A stretch of DNA of 64,000 bases from Calliopum simillimum (taxonomy: Eukaryota; Arthropoda; Insecta; Diptera; Lauxaniidae). The notes under the pieces are model-generated. The model saw only the letters and a list, made by a program, of their open reading frames with translations. It was not told the DNA's origin and made no database searches. The DNA lies in NCBI GenBank assembly GCA_951812925.1, contig OX638368.1, forward strand, positions 27,777,187 through 27,841,186, given 5' to 3'. Position 1 is the first letter of the stretch, and the number at the start of each line of letters is the position of its first letter. The position numbers and the translations under genes were made by a program. Positions 47,370 to 58,940 of the stretch are shown here, piece after piece.

Positions 47370-47745
47370 TCATGCCTTCTTGTCCACTTATTTTTTGTGC
47401 AATGCTAAAATCGAATATTTCTTGTATAGGAAATGCCACGCCCTTTTATCTTGTCTAAAGCTTTGTAATAAAATATACATATGATATTTATGCATTTTGG
47501 TTGAATTACCGTAAAAAGTACTTTTTAAATTGAGTTTTGAGTAAGGATTTTTGGTTGAATTGGCGGTAGGCGTTTTTGTTGACCAAGTTTGTTCATTTTT
47601 GATCTCACGTATTAGCAGTGTATCAAACTTCATCAAATTGTTTTTCTTCAAAAAAATATTAAAATGATTTCTACGGACAGACAGCCAGACGGACAAACAG
47701 ACGGACTTAGCTACATTGACTCTAAAGGTAACGCTGATCACGAAG
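47370..47745 (-). repeat. dispersed fly repeat, inverted diverged copy
   Basis: On the minus strand the order TGATCAGCGTTACCTTTAGAGTCAATGTAGC, then TAAGTCCGTCTGTTTGTCCG, then TCTGGCTGTCTGTCCGTAG matches the block at 10075-10150 (TTGATCAGCGTCACCGCCTGAGTCGATATAGCCATGTCCGTC...). GTGGGAGCT-type and CACGCCC words at 47240-47450 also fit this family. Confidence 0.6.
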
Positions 47746-50064
47746 TTGAAGTCAAGTTTGTAACTGTAAGTAAAAACATTTTTAACTCTACAGAAAGGTA
47801 AAAGGTGAAATCACTTCAATTCTTTAAAAAATTACTATATTGTAAGGTTATTCAAAAATTTTAAATTTACGAAAACAGTTGGGTAAAATTTATTTTATTT
47901 TCACTATTTGGACTTGAAATTCTATTGTAGTAAAATTTACAAATAATAAAGTAGTACAAACAATTTTTTTTTTTTGCTAAGAATGCCAACCAAAAAAATT
48001 TAAAACTATAAAAATAAAAATTTTTTCCAAAGAAATGTCATTTTAGCCTTTTTTTTAAGATGAAGCAGATAAAAATAGATAAAAAAGGATGTCAAGAGGT
48101 AACTCATATGAAATTCTCAATAATATACTTATTGAAACACTTTCTTTCTCCCACAATTGAGAGACCTTGTTTAATGCTATGTTACCTTTGATGAGAATTT
48201 CTAACCCATGTAGAAAAGTAGACTTGATTTGGTGGTACCATATGATTCCAGTTTCAATAAGTTGAAAAAAGGAAAAGGCAAGCACGGACAAGAAACGAAA
48301 ATTAAATAAACAACATTAAACAAAAGAAAAGAGTATTATATGTATAAAATCTAACCAGTTAGTCAGAGCTTGCACACGTTCTTTTAACATTTTCATAGCA
48401 TATTTTTCAGCTATAAATTTATTCAATTTTATACTTTGTCTTTCTTCTTTATGTCGTAAGAGAAGAAAAAAATGTATATAAATACGAGTAAAAGCAAAAC
48501 ATTTGGCAATAATGATGCAAAAAAAGAAAAAAACTGGCAAAAAACCACAAAAAGGTGACTTTTGAGCAACCGCAAAAGTATGCAATGCTTTTTTGTTACT
48601 TTTTCTTTCATGTACAATATAGCGCTCAAATAAATTGCGGTAAGTTTGTAAACTTGCTTTTCCAAAAAAGAAAAAGAAAAAAGTGAAAAAAAAAACTACA
48701 ACTTAAAAATTCATAACGAAGAGATATTAATATTTGAAAATATTAATGATGCTGCCATGTTTTCAGCTTTTTTATTTACAACATTAAACTCAATGTGTTT
48801 GCGTGTGTACGTGTATGAAAATAGCAAAGAAAAATCATACATACACATAGAAAAAAAAAAAAAAGAAGAAAAAAAAAACAGACGAGAAATAGTACACAAC
48901 AAGGGAAATTTGTAGCACACATACATTATACACTTGCATATGTATAGTATCAAGGGAAATATGCTGCTAAAATTATGATTGCGCATACATACGAGTTTGA
49001 GTGTGTGACTATGACTTCGTCGTTAATAAATGTGTTAGTAAGTAAGTGTATGCGCGCACACACTGTGCTGTATGTGTCTGTCTGTGTATGTTATAAATTT
49101 AAAGCAGAGAAAAAAATTAGCATAGTTATAGGTGAATGAGCTGGTAACGAGGTGCTAATAAATGGCAGCATTAAAATTTGGGGTAGAAAGTCAAGTGTTG
49201 ATAGAAAATGTGAAATGAAATGTATATGTAGTGCAGCCAAAAAATATACATATGGAAGTGGTTAATAAAATTTTTTATTTTATATTAAAATAATGAACAA
49301 CGCAGAGGGAGAGAAGTGCTAAATTTTATAGTTTTTAAATTTATAGCATATTTTAGAGCGGTGTAAGCTTTCTATAAATCAATTGACGTGGCAAAATGTA
49401 TTTTAAATAAAAGCTCTTAAGATTCATTCTTAGAATTGCACCCCTAAATAATGATAAGTACCTAGCAACATTTAGTTAGTTATAAAATTTACATCAACTT
49501 TATTTGCAACATTTGAATACGTTTGCTTTAAGTTCCACACTCTCCCCTTAAGCATTACAAAATGTGCATTATTTCCACATACCTATATATTTTTATATGT
49601 GTGAGTATGCGCAAAAAACACAAAAAAAAAAATACAATCCCATCAACAGTTTATCATTGCATACCTTGCGGAGTAGCAAATCATCAGTGATTTGTTTGCC
49701 AGTCATTCACTTGCCACATGCATAACAACAGCTGCTCCATTGAACACAGCTGCATGGAATTTGCAAAAATGTTTTGCTCGTTGTCTCTTTCACACGTGTG
49801 GAAAAGCGTTAGAGCTTAGTGCAGCGCTGCAATTTAAAATTTTGCATATGTTTTGCAGTTTTTTTTCTTTTATTTACTACTATGGTTTTCATTTTTTTTT
49901 TTGAATGTAGAAAAATGCACAAGTTGCTTTAATACTGGCAAAAGTGCTACGTACTTTGTGCTCTTGCCGTTAACAGTTCTACAAAGATTTTATTCACGAA
50001 ATTCTTGACTTGGAAATTTGTTGAAAAATTTAGAAAAGTTCGTAAAGTGTGTGAAAATACGAAA
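47746..50064. other. non-coding, no structure recognised
   Basis: No gene, array or long inverted repeat supported. A/T-rich, with CA/TG microsatellites around 48800-48850 and 49020-49090. Confidence 0.45.
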
Positions 50065-51850
50065 AATTTTAATAGTCGAAATGTTGATAAAATCGAAATA
50101 TGTTGATCAAATCGAAATGTAATGATTAAAAACCAAAATGTTGATGAAGTCAAATTAAGTTGACTTAGATTCAAAATGTTGATAAAGTCGAATTATGTTG
50201 ATTAAAAATAAGAATGTTTATGATTTTGAATTATGTTGTTTAAAAACAAAATGTAGATAAAGACAAAATATGTTGATTGATAACTAAAATTTTGATAAAG
50301 TCGATTTATGTTGAAAAGAATAAAAATGTTGATAAAATTGAAATATGTTGATTAAAAACAAAAATGTTGCTAAGATCGAAAAATGTTTATTAAGAATGAG
50401 AATGCTGATAAAGTTGAAATATGTTGTTAGAACAAAAATGTTGATGAATTTGAAACATGCTGATTAAAAATAAAAATGTTGCTTAAATAAAGTTGAATTA
50501 TGTTGGTTAAAAACAAAGTCGAAATATGCTGATTAATAATAAAAGTTTTGATAAACTTGAAATATGTTGATTAAAAATATAAATGTTGCTAAGGTCAAAA
50601 CATGTTGATTGAAAATGTCGATAAAGTTGAATTATGTTGTTTAGAAACAAAAATGTTGATGAATTCGATATATGTTGATTAAAAATAAGAATGTTGCTAC
50701 GGTAGAAATATGTGGATAACGAATAAGAATATGTATTGATAAAGTTGAGTTATGTTGGTTAAAAACAAAAATGTTGATGAATTCCAAATATGTTGATAAA
50801 AAATAAAAATGATGCTAAGGTCAAAAATGTTGATAAAGTCCAAATATGTCAACTTAAACTAGACAACATGATCAAATTAAAATGTGTTGTTTAAAAATAA
50901 AAAATGTTGATAAAGTCAAATAATGCTTAATTAGAATCAAAATGTTGATAAAGTCGAATTATGATTGTAAAAACTAAAAATATTGATAAAGTCGAAATAT
51001 GTTGATCAAAAATCAAAATGTTGCTAAGGTCGAAATATGTTAATTAAGAATAAGAATGTTGATAAAGTCGAATAATGTTAGTTAAGAACCAAAAATGTTG
51101 ATAAAGTCGAATTATATTGATTAAGAACAAAATGTTGATAAAGACGAAATATGTTGAGTAAGAAGAAAAATGTAAATAATGTCGGTTAAAAACAAAAATT
51201 TTGATCAAATATGTTGAGTAAAACAAAAATGTTGATGAAGAGGAAACATGTTGATAAGATAGAGAGTATAAATGCTGATTAAATTGAATTATGCTGATTG
51301 GGTTGAATTACTTATTTTGATTTAAAACAAAATCGTTGACAAAGTCGAAATATGTTGATCAAGAATAATTATGTTGAACAACCATTGCAACATAATTGCT
51401 GCAAAAGATTAACACAAATTCAAATTATGTTATTGATAGAAATCTCGATAAAGTCTTGTTATGTTGATAAAGTTAAAAAAATATTGATAAAGTCGAAAAA
51501 TGTTGATCAAGTACACAAATGTTGATAAAGTCAAAAAATGTTGATTGAGTTGAATCATAATGAATTAAAACCAATTTGTTGACAAAGTCGAAATATGTTA
51601 ATAAAGAATATTTATATTGAAATGCTCAAAATATCTTAGTTAAGGATAGAAATGTTTATAAAGTCGATATATGTTGAGTAAGAACAAAAATGTTGAGAAC
51701 AAAAATGTAGGTAGCTTCGAAACATGTTATTTTAGAATAAAAATGTTGATAAGTATAAATATGTTGACAAAGTAAAAAAAAAAATGAGAAAAAATTTCAA
51801 AAAATGCTTCAAAATTCGAAAAATTTTGATAAAGTGGAGAAATTTCGAAC
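50065..51850. repeat. minisatellite family A (ATGTTGATAAAGTCGAAAT), plus orientation
   Basis: About 1.8 kb alternating two half-units, ATGTTGATAAAGTCGAA(A/T)T and ATGTTGATTAAAAACAAAA, making a ~37-40-bp full unit. Divergence is moderate and indels are common. The first half-unit is the reverse complement of the words at 3575-4360. Confidence 0.9.
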
Positions 51851-52802
51851 ATGTTGGATAATGTCGATAAAGTCAAAAAATTTCGATTAAATAAAAACAT
51901 GTTGCAATCTGCTAAAAACTTTTAGAAGTCGAAAAAACCTAAATCAGCACGAAAAATATTACCATTTCTTCAGTACAAATTAAATTTAAAACTAAAAATG
52001 TTTTAAAAAAATTTTCCATCTTGCTTACTGTTACGCCCAAACCTTTTCTCAATAACAAGCAACAAACAAAAAATACAAAATTCCACCATCAAGTACTGAT
52101 TTTTCTTTATTGAATCGCATTTCCTTAGTTATGACATATGCCTGCATTCAAATCCACGCAACCCCCCATATATATATCTATAAAGATAGACATGCACATG
52201 CGGTCTAACGCAGGTGAATGCATTTCGCTAGCAGACTAGCAGCAGTAAAGTAAGTCTATATATTTGTACATACATGCAGGCACGTTTCTGCGATAAGAAG
52301 AAAAGCAATATACCTATACATATGAGCAAATTTGAATTTTTGCACAAAGCAAAAATTTTTGCTTGCATACTTTTTTGCGCATATGTTTTTCTCATATTTT
52401 TCCAATATTTTTTTTCTTTTTGCCTGGCAACTCTGACACATTTTGCAGTTACATATTAAAATATGCGAAGTTTTTTTGTGTGTTAGCAAACACACCACAT
52501 GTATGTATGTTAATACATATGTATGTCTGTATATTTGAACATCAATTTGTTTAAGTGTGTGCGTTTTTTTATTTCTTCTTTTTTTTGGATCTTTTTGTTG
52601 TTGTGGTTGTGCTACTGTTTTCAGCGCAACTCGATAAAAACTTCATTAATCATCATCATCATTTTGGTGCCGTTCGTTGAACATCGAAAACGTATATCCC
52701 GCATGGAGAATCCACCAACAGCAGCTACCACAAATTGCGAAAAAGCGAAATTTTTGCGAGTAATTAAAATTTTCTCCAAACACATAGAGACATGAGCAAA
52801 GA
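51851..52802. other. non-coding, no structure recognised
   Basis: No gene supported. TATATA and TATG microsatellite stretches lie near 52170-52190 and 52500-52530. Confidence 0.45.
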
Positions 52803-54201
52803 TATTAGGGTGGCTTAGAAATATGCCTGATTTTTGATAAACGTGCATAAATGTTGAGTTTTTGATACAAAGTGGTTTTGATGTATTGAAGTATTTATGT
52901 AAAATATTGTTATATGCAATGAAAATATTGAAGTGTAGTATTTAAATCTTTGATATTTTTTATATTGTTGTATTGAACTTGCAAATTCTAAAAATTGATA
53001 CAAAACAAAAAAATAAAAATTATAACAAAAAGTTCAATAAATTGAAATGACAAATGCGGGAAATGCTCCCGCAATACGATTTATCAAAATACTTAAACAT
53101 TGAAATACTGAAGTATTAAGTTATTGTAGTTATTGAAGTATTAAAGTATCGAAATATTGAAATTATTAACTTATTGAAGCCTTGAAATATTGAAGTATTG
53201 AAATATTGATGTATTGAAATATTAAAGAATTGATATATTGAAGCATTGAAACATTGAAATATTGAAGTATTGAAACATTGAAATATTGAAGCATAAAATT
53301 ATAAAAAGTAATGAAATATTGAAGTATTGAAATATTGAAATATAGAAATATTGAAACATTGACTTATTGGAATATTGAAATATTGACATATTGAAATATT
53401 GACACATTAAAACATTGAAATATTGACATATTGACATATTGAAACATTGAAATATTGAAATATAGAAATATTGAAACATTGACTTATTGGAATATTGAGA
53501 TATTGACGTATTGACACATTGAAATATTGAGATATTGAAACATTGAAATATTGAAACATTGAAACATTGAAATATTGAAATATTGACACATTAAAACATT
53601 GAACTATTGACATATTGAAATATTGATATATTGAATTATTGAAATATTGGAATATTGAAATATTGAAATATTGAAATATTGAAATATTGAAATATTGAAA
53701 TATTGAAATATTGAAATATTGAAATATTGAAATATTGAAATATTGAAATATTGAAATATTGAAATGTTGAAATATGGAAATATTGAAGTATTTCGTTATA
53801 AAAATATTTCAATATTGAAGTATAGATGCATTGAAATATTGATACATTGAATTCTTGAAATATTGACGTTTTGAGTTATTAAAATATTGAATTACAGCAT
53901 CTTGAAATACTGAAGTATAGAAGTATTGCGGTAGTAAATTTTCCGTTGTTGAGTTTTTTCCGTATTTAAATATTGAAGTGCTGAAATAGTGCAATATTGA
54001 GGTATTTAGCTATAAAATATTGAGGTATTGAATTATGGAAATATTCTGTTATGGAATTGTGAGTGACTTATTTAATTATTGAAACATTATATTGTTGAAA
54101 TATTGTAATATTGAAGTATTGTTATGTTTGGAATATTGAAGAATTTGATTTTTGGCAAAAATAATTGAACACTTTAAAACATTTCGCGGAACACCCTAAT
54201 A
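52803..54201. mobile_element. element with TTAGGGTG ends enclosing an octamer satellite
   Basis: TATTAGGGTG at 52803-52812 and its exact inverse CACCCTAATA at 54192-54201. Read as a TA target (52803-52804 and 54200-54201), the termini are TTAGGGTGG..., similar to the MITE ends at 34855. The body is mostly the octamer array 53100-54145. The short terminal match leaves a chance that the ends are coincidental. Confidence 0.5.
53100..54145. repeat. octamer satellite (ATTGAAAT)n, ~1 kb
   Basis: The core 53641-53765 is an almost perfect run of ATTGAAAT. Toward both sides units carry variants (ATTGACAT, ATTGAAGT, ATTGAAAC) and longer-period duplications, e.g. TATAGAAATATTGAAACATTGACTTATTGG at about 53340 and again at 53460. 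The minus-strand frames rich in FQYFNIS are repeat translations. Confidence 0.92.
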
Positions 54202-56158
54202 CAAATATTTTCACTTAACAGACGGCTACCAAAAAAATGCTGAGAGTTCAATTGGATTTTCTCGCTTTTCAATTCATATTTGAATTGCGTTCAACTGCTT
54301 GAATTGTGGTCTTGATTGTTGGTATTGCTATATAGCTGTTTGAGTAGTGTTAGTATGTATATATGTATGTGTGAGCGTATCTATGTAGTAGTAGCGTGTA
54401 AGCTTTAATTGGTGGTTTGGTGCTGTGCTTAAAAAAAATGGTATTATTCAAATTATTGGAAATGAAAAAAAAAAAAGAAGAGATTCCAAGTAGAAATGGA
54501 TTTGCAGTTTAGTATTGAAATAATAAGTGAATTATTTTTGTGTATATGTACGTATGTATAAATGTTTGTGGGCCTGTATATGCAGACTGTGTGTTTGTAT
54601 GTGTGTGTACTCCCACAAACTTGTTTGTGGTTTTGTAAAATCATTACAGAGTTCAAGCAGCTTTCATCGATAAGCACCAAAAAACAGCGCACTATGATTA
54701 ATGTGGCTTTCAAATAAAATTGAATACCTCTATTGGAAGCAAACACATGCATTGGTTTAAATGAATTGAGAGAAAATTGTTAATATTGTATTTACATGAA
54801 TTTAATATAAGTATCTTAAGAGGAAATGAATAAAATAACATTTAAAAATAAACTTTTTTCTTTATACTAATTGAGATAAAGAGAAAAAACTTTATGATAT
54901 TGAAAAAACCCATAAAAATATGCAATTAAGGTAATTATTTTAAAAACATAAATGGAAAAATTTAAATTAAAATTTTTTGTTACATTTCAAAAATTGGTTT
55001 TTTATCAATTTTCTTTCAAAAATGTTACTTAAGTACAAGAGTATAATCTTTTTTAATATATTTTGTATTAAACATAAAACATATCGCATGTTTTGGAGAC
55101 TTTAAATTAGACTCTCCATGAACATTACCTGGTAAATATCAGATTAGAAATTATAAAATTTTTTATATTGGGGCAGATTCTAAATTTCTATTGATCCCTT
55201 TTCTTAGCATAGCTTTAAGATTATACTCTCATATTCAAGCAAAATAAAGCCAAAATTTCCATAATAAATTCCCTTCAACAATTTCAGTTTGCCCCACGTA
55301 ACACAGGAATGACTTTATTTAGAAGCCAGCCTCACCAACATCACTATCATTGCTAAAAGTTACAACAACTTTTAGTCATGTCACAAAACTATGCGCTGCT
55401 TTGTTCAATTGTATTTCAATTAGTATTCAACAAAAATTTTGTAATAGAAAAGGCACAAAAATTAAGCCCTTTCCGCAAAAACCATTCATTCACTCAAATT
55501 AGTTGAAGTAGGAAACTTTTCGACAGCAACAATTGAACTACATTAGCAGCAGCAGCACTAGCAACAGCAACATTCGTTGAATAATAATTTTGTATTTTCT
55601 AACTTTTCAATAGAATTGTGAATATAAATCTATTTTTTTTTTCCGAAAAACAACGAAATTTCGACAACTTTTTTTTTTGCGAAAAAATAAATAGAAAAGT
55701 TTTTGCAAACATTGAATAAGCTGTCTGGCTGAACTTTAGTTGGAACTACTCATGCATTTAACTATGCACAACTAACCGCCATATTAACGTCATTAAAATG
55801 CTTGTAAAATTTATACAAACTACGCATATAAAGCATTAAATTAATGCGTAAAACCATGTTGACAATTTTAATATTAAAATTATTGTGGCATACTTTTAAG
55901 TGATTTGACTTAAATGCGCGCAAAATGTAGCAGAAAATTGTGTAAAATTGTTATGATGTAATGCTAAATATTTTGAAATTTATGTGTTTTTAATTGAAAC
56001 TTTGTTTGTTTATTTAAGCTTAACTCAAAAACTACTGGAGCGTTTGGTATATTATTTCACATAAATGTAGACATATTCAAGAGCTGACAAGAATTTTTAA
56101 TTAAACTGTTTTCAGCATTGTGTTTTCCTTTAAATAATAGTTTATTAAGTTTGGGCCA

Positions 56159-56178
56159 ACAGTGCGTATGAGTAACTA
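56159..56178 (+). repeat. dispersed 20-bp motif, copy 4
   Basis: ACAGTGCGTATGAGTAACTA; the core CGTATGAGTAAC is intact, with TGCG replacing TGACG. Confidence 0.5.
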
Positions 56179-56468
56179 CAGATTTCATTTAAAGCTCTTC
56201 ATAAGTTTTTTGGATTGATTAGTCTTTTCGTCAGCTGCAAGCTACCCGTCGTGGGTTCTCCAGTATTTGAATAGTCTATTATTCTCCTATTTCAGAATTA
56301 AGTTCAGAGTTAAATGTTTTCGGGCCAACGAAAGTATTACAAGATACATGCCTTTTTTCTCTTCAAGTTCCTCGTTAATTGCCTAACTTTATAGGCAAAT
56401 TCAGTATTAAAAGGATTATCTCATTCTGTATGTAGTTATCATAAAAATTCATTTTTAAGTTGCAGATT

Positions 56469-56488
56469 ACGGTGCGTATGAGCAACAT
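56469..56488 (+). repeat. dispersed 20-bp motif, copy 5
   Basis: ACGGTGCGTATGAGCAACAT, 310 bp after copy 4, in the same orientation and with the same TGCG variant. Confidence 0.5.
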
Positions 56489-57549
56489 TTAATTCAATAA
56501 ATAGCACAATTTGATAAACTCATTAGTATCTCACATTTATATTTTAGCATCAGCAATTCAATTGTTAGTACGCATTTAAAGTCGCATGACAAAATTGCGC
56601 AAGCCAGACATTATAAATAAGTGCACAAACCACGAAGTGTCGAAAATGTCAAAAACACACACAGGCAATTCAATTAGCCAACAAAATAGCAATCTATACA
56701 TAAATAATAGTCTACTTTTAGGCTAGTCAACATTTTAATCGATGCATGCTTTATGTTGATTTTTATTGTTTTCACTGTAGTTTGTTCATTTTGTCAACTT
56801 AATTAAATTTCAAAAAGTGTCACGATAAAAAATACTTGTTTTTGTTTCACATAAATGTTAAACTTTACACTCAACGCCTATGACATGTTTTGTTAGGTTT
56901 TGCTGTACATTTTTAAATAGTTTGGTAGGTGGTGTTATCATCAACGTTATGGTGACCGTTTCCACTGCATATAGCTACAAATTTAGAGAATACAATCCTA
57001 TTTGTTGCTGTTTCATTGTAATTAAAATGGTCGGCCATAGTGTACGCCTAAAAGTAGGCACTGTGTTTTTACTATTAATTGGCTGCCATTAATCATGATT
57101 AAAACATTCGCCATGTAATGCTGTGTTCACAACCACAAACAGGCTGCGATATATACCGATTGTGTGTGTCCATTGTAGTATGTGTTGGCGCAGAGATTGT
57201 GGGGAATTTTTGTTTCTGAACATTTGGTGACTTTCTCTCTTGGTGATAAAAGGTGAGGAATGATGAATTGTTTTAAGCTTCGTTGAAATATCATGCAGAT
57301 GTGACTTTGTCGTATTAGGGAATAATTAAATAGCAAAATTTTAATTAAAGATTCTATATATTAAAGGAAAAGTTTATTGGATTTGGAATACTTTGGAATA
57401 AATTACAAGTTGCCAGCTCGCATTCAATTTAAGTGGTTTTGTTAATTGAAGCATTTTGTAGGTTGATGTTAAAGTTTAAATGCCGATGAAAAATATGAGA
57501 GATTAAGAGGTTAAGTACTGCTCAACAAAATAAGAGATTCAAAATCAAA

Positions 57550-57875
57550 GGTAGAGGTAGAAGTGTAGAAGTGTAGAAGAGTAGAAGTGTAGAAGAGTAG
57601 GAGTGTAGAAGTGTAGAAGTGTAGAAGTGTAGAAACGTAGAAGTGTAGAAGTGCAGAAGTGTAGAAGTGTAGAAGTGTAGAAACGTAGAAGTGTAGAAGT
57701 GTAGAAGTGCAGAAGTGTAGAAGTGTAGAAGTGCAGAAGTGCAGAAGTGCAGAAGTGCAGAAGTGTAGAAAAGTAGAAGTGTAGAAATGTAGAAGTGTAG
57801 AAGTGTAGAAATGTAGAAGTGCAGAAGTGTAGAAGTGTAGAAGTAGAAGTAGAGGTAGAGTTAGAAAAAGGAATA
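57550..57875. repeat. octamer satellite (GTAGAAGT)n
   Basis: About 40 units of 8 bp with variants GCAGAAGT and GTAGAAAC. A block of several units (GTAGAAACGTAGAAGTGTAG onward) is repeated at 57632 and 57682, showing higher-order duplication. Ends grade into GTAGAG/GTAGAA hexamers. Confidence 0.92.
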
Positions 57876-58934
57876 GAGCTAGAGCTCCGGGGAAGTTAAG
57901 ATTTGGAGAATATAAATCTAAAATTTTTGGTCAAATTGATATTCGCGATGATGCTTTTTCGGATGTTACACTTAATCGTCGCTGAAAATTTTTCATAGGC
58001 TTATTCTATTTTTGAACTGAGTGTTAATTGTGAAGTTGGATTCCTATGGCAAAACGTCTGAGTATGTATGCCATCTCAGGTGAGGTGAATGTGCCAGTTA
58101 CCCAAGTCAATACCATTACAGTTTCAATAGTTTGCATAGCCACTTGTTAGCAAATGGAATATAAAATCTCTGCTCATTAAATCTTTATGACTTGTCATCT
58201 ACCAATATCCATTTTACTCTTTACTCCCGTATTAATCCAATATCCTTCGTTTGGATATCAATTAATATATTTTCAATTTTGCTCACATCACTCAACAACG
58301 GTTTGACAATAAATTCCAATTACTACCGAACATAAATTTACAATTACTAGACACCTTTCTCACCCAACTACCGCAAAAATCCTGTCGATGGTGATGAGAC
58401 CAATCTGAAAGGCGTCAGAATAACCATAAACCGGCAGTAATAAATTGTGGCTGATGTTTATCGTGTCATAAACCACAAAACCAATCTAAAACAATAACAT
58501 GCACACCTCAGCGCAGCACTGTGTAAAACCAAACCCCATCCAACGACCGAACCCTTAGCTATTTTTATGAGCAAAAGGCAAACCACATAGTGTGCGGGGA
58601 GTAGAAAGCCTAAAGGCTTTTACACCACACCGTACAGGCTCTCAAAGTGTGAGTTATTTAAATGATTGATGCTAATCAAATTCCCATTTTCGATTAGAAG
58701 GTGATACAGCTGCCTCCTCCTCTTTTTACGGCATATTAATAGCTTCGCTTTTACAACACAGAGTAGGCAGTAGGTGCTGTGACTTAACCAGTTTGTGGAC
58801 TCCTTAAATTGCTTGTTCATGCAATGGGCCATAAAAGTTTTTAATAACCTTTTAAGAAAATGCTAAGCACTCAAAGCACTTGTAATCCCCAAAGTAATGC
58901 CAACTAATTAATGCGAATTGTCGCACACACACAC
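57876..58934 (-). other. intron sequence next to the splice donor
   Basis: No coding evidence. By the splice-site call this is the start of the intron that follows the large exon on the minus strand. The short minus-strand frame at 58620-58832 has no recognisable feature. Confidence 0.5.
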
Positions 58935-58940
58935 ACTTAC
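58935..58940 (-). other. 5' splice site GTAAGT
   Basis: On the minus strand the coding frame ends ...AGT CAG | GTAAGT, a full match to the donor consensus, leaving the exon in phase 0. Beyond it the frame runs only ten more codons of CA/GT-microsatellite translation (VSVCVC) before a stop at 58908-58910, as expected for intron. Confidence 0.88.

Larger units (their letters stand above)
54202..57549. other. non-coding; two copies of the CGTATGAG motif
   Basis: No gene, array or hairpin supported apart from TG/TATG microsatellites near 54355-54370 and 54540-54610. The recurrent motif occurs at 56159-56178 and 56469-56488. Confidence 0.5.

Noticed and set aside
49692..49904. 70-codon plus-strand frame with mixed composition
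   Set aside because: No recognisable motif, no flanking splice sites, and it ends in poly(Phe) from a T-run.
53222..53613. Minus-strand frames rich in FQYFNISMFQ repeats
   Set aside because: Direct translation of the ATTGAAAT octamer array; the period is not a multiple of three and no frame is preferred.
58908..58940. Last ten codons (VSVCVCDNSH) and stop of the large open frame as the protein's true C-terminus
   Set aside because: A perfect CAG|GTAAGT donor precedes them and they translate a CA/GT microsatellite.
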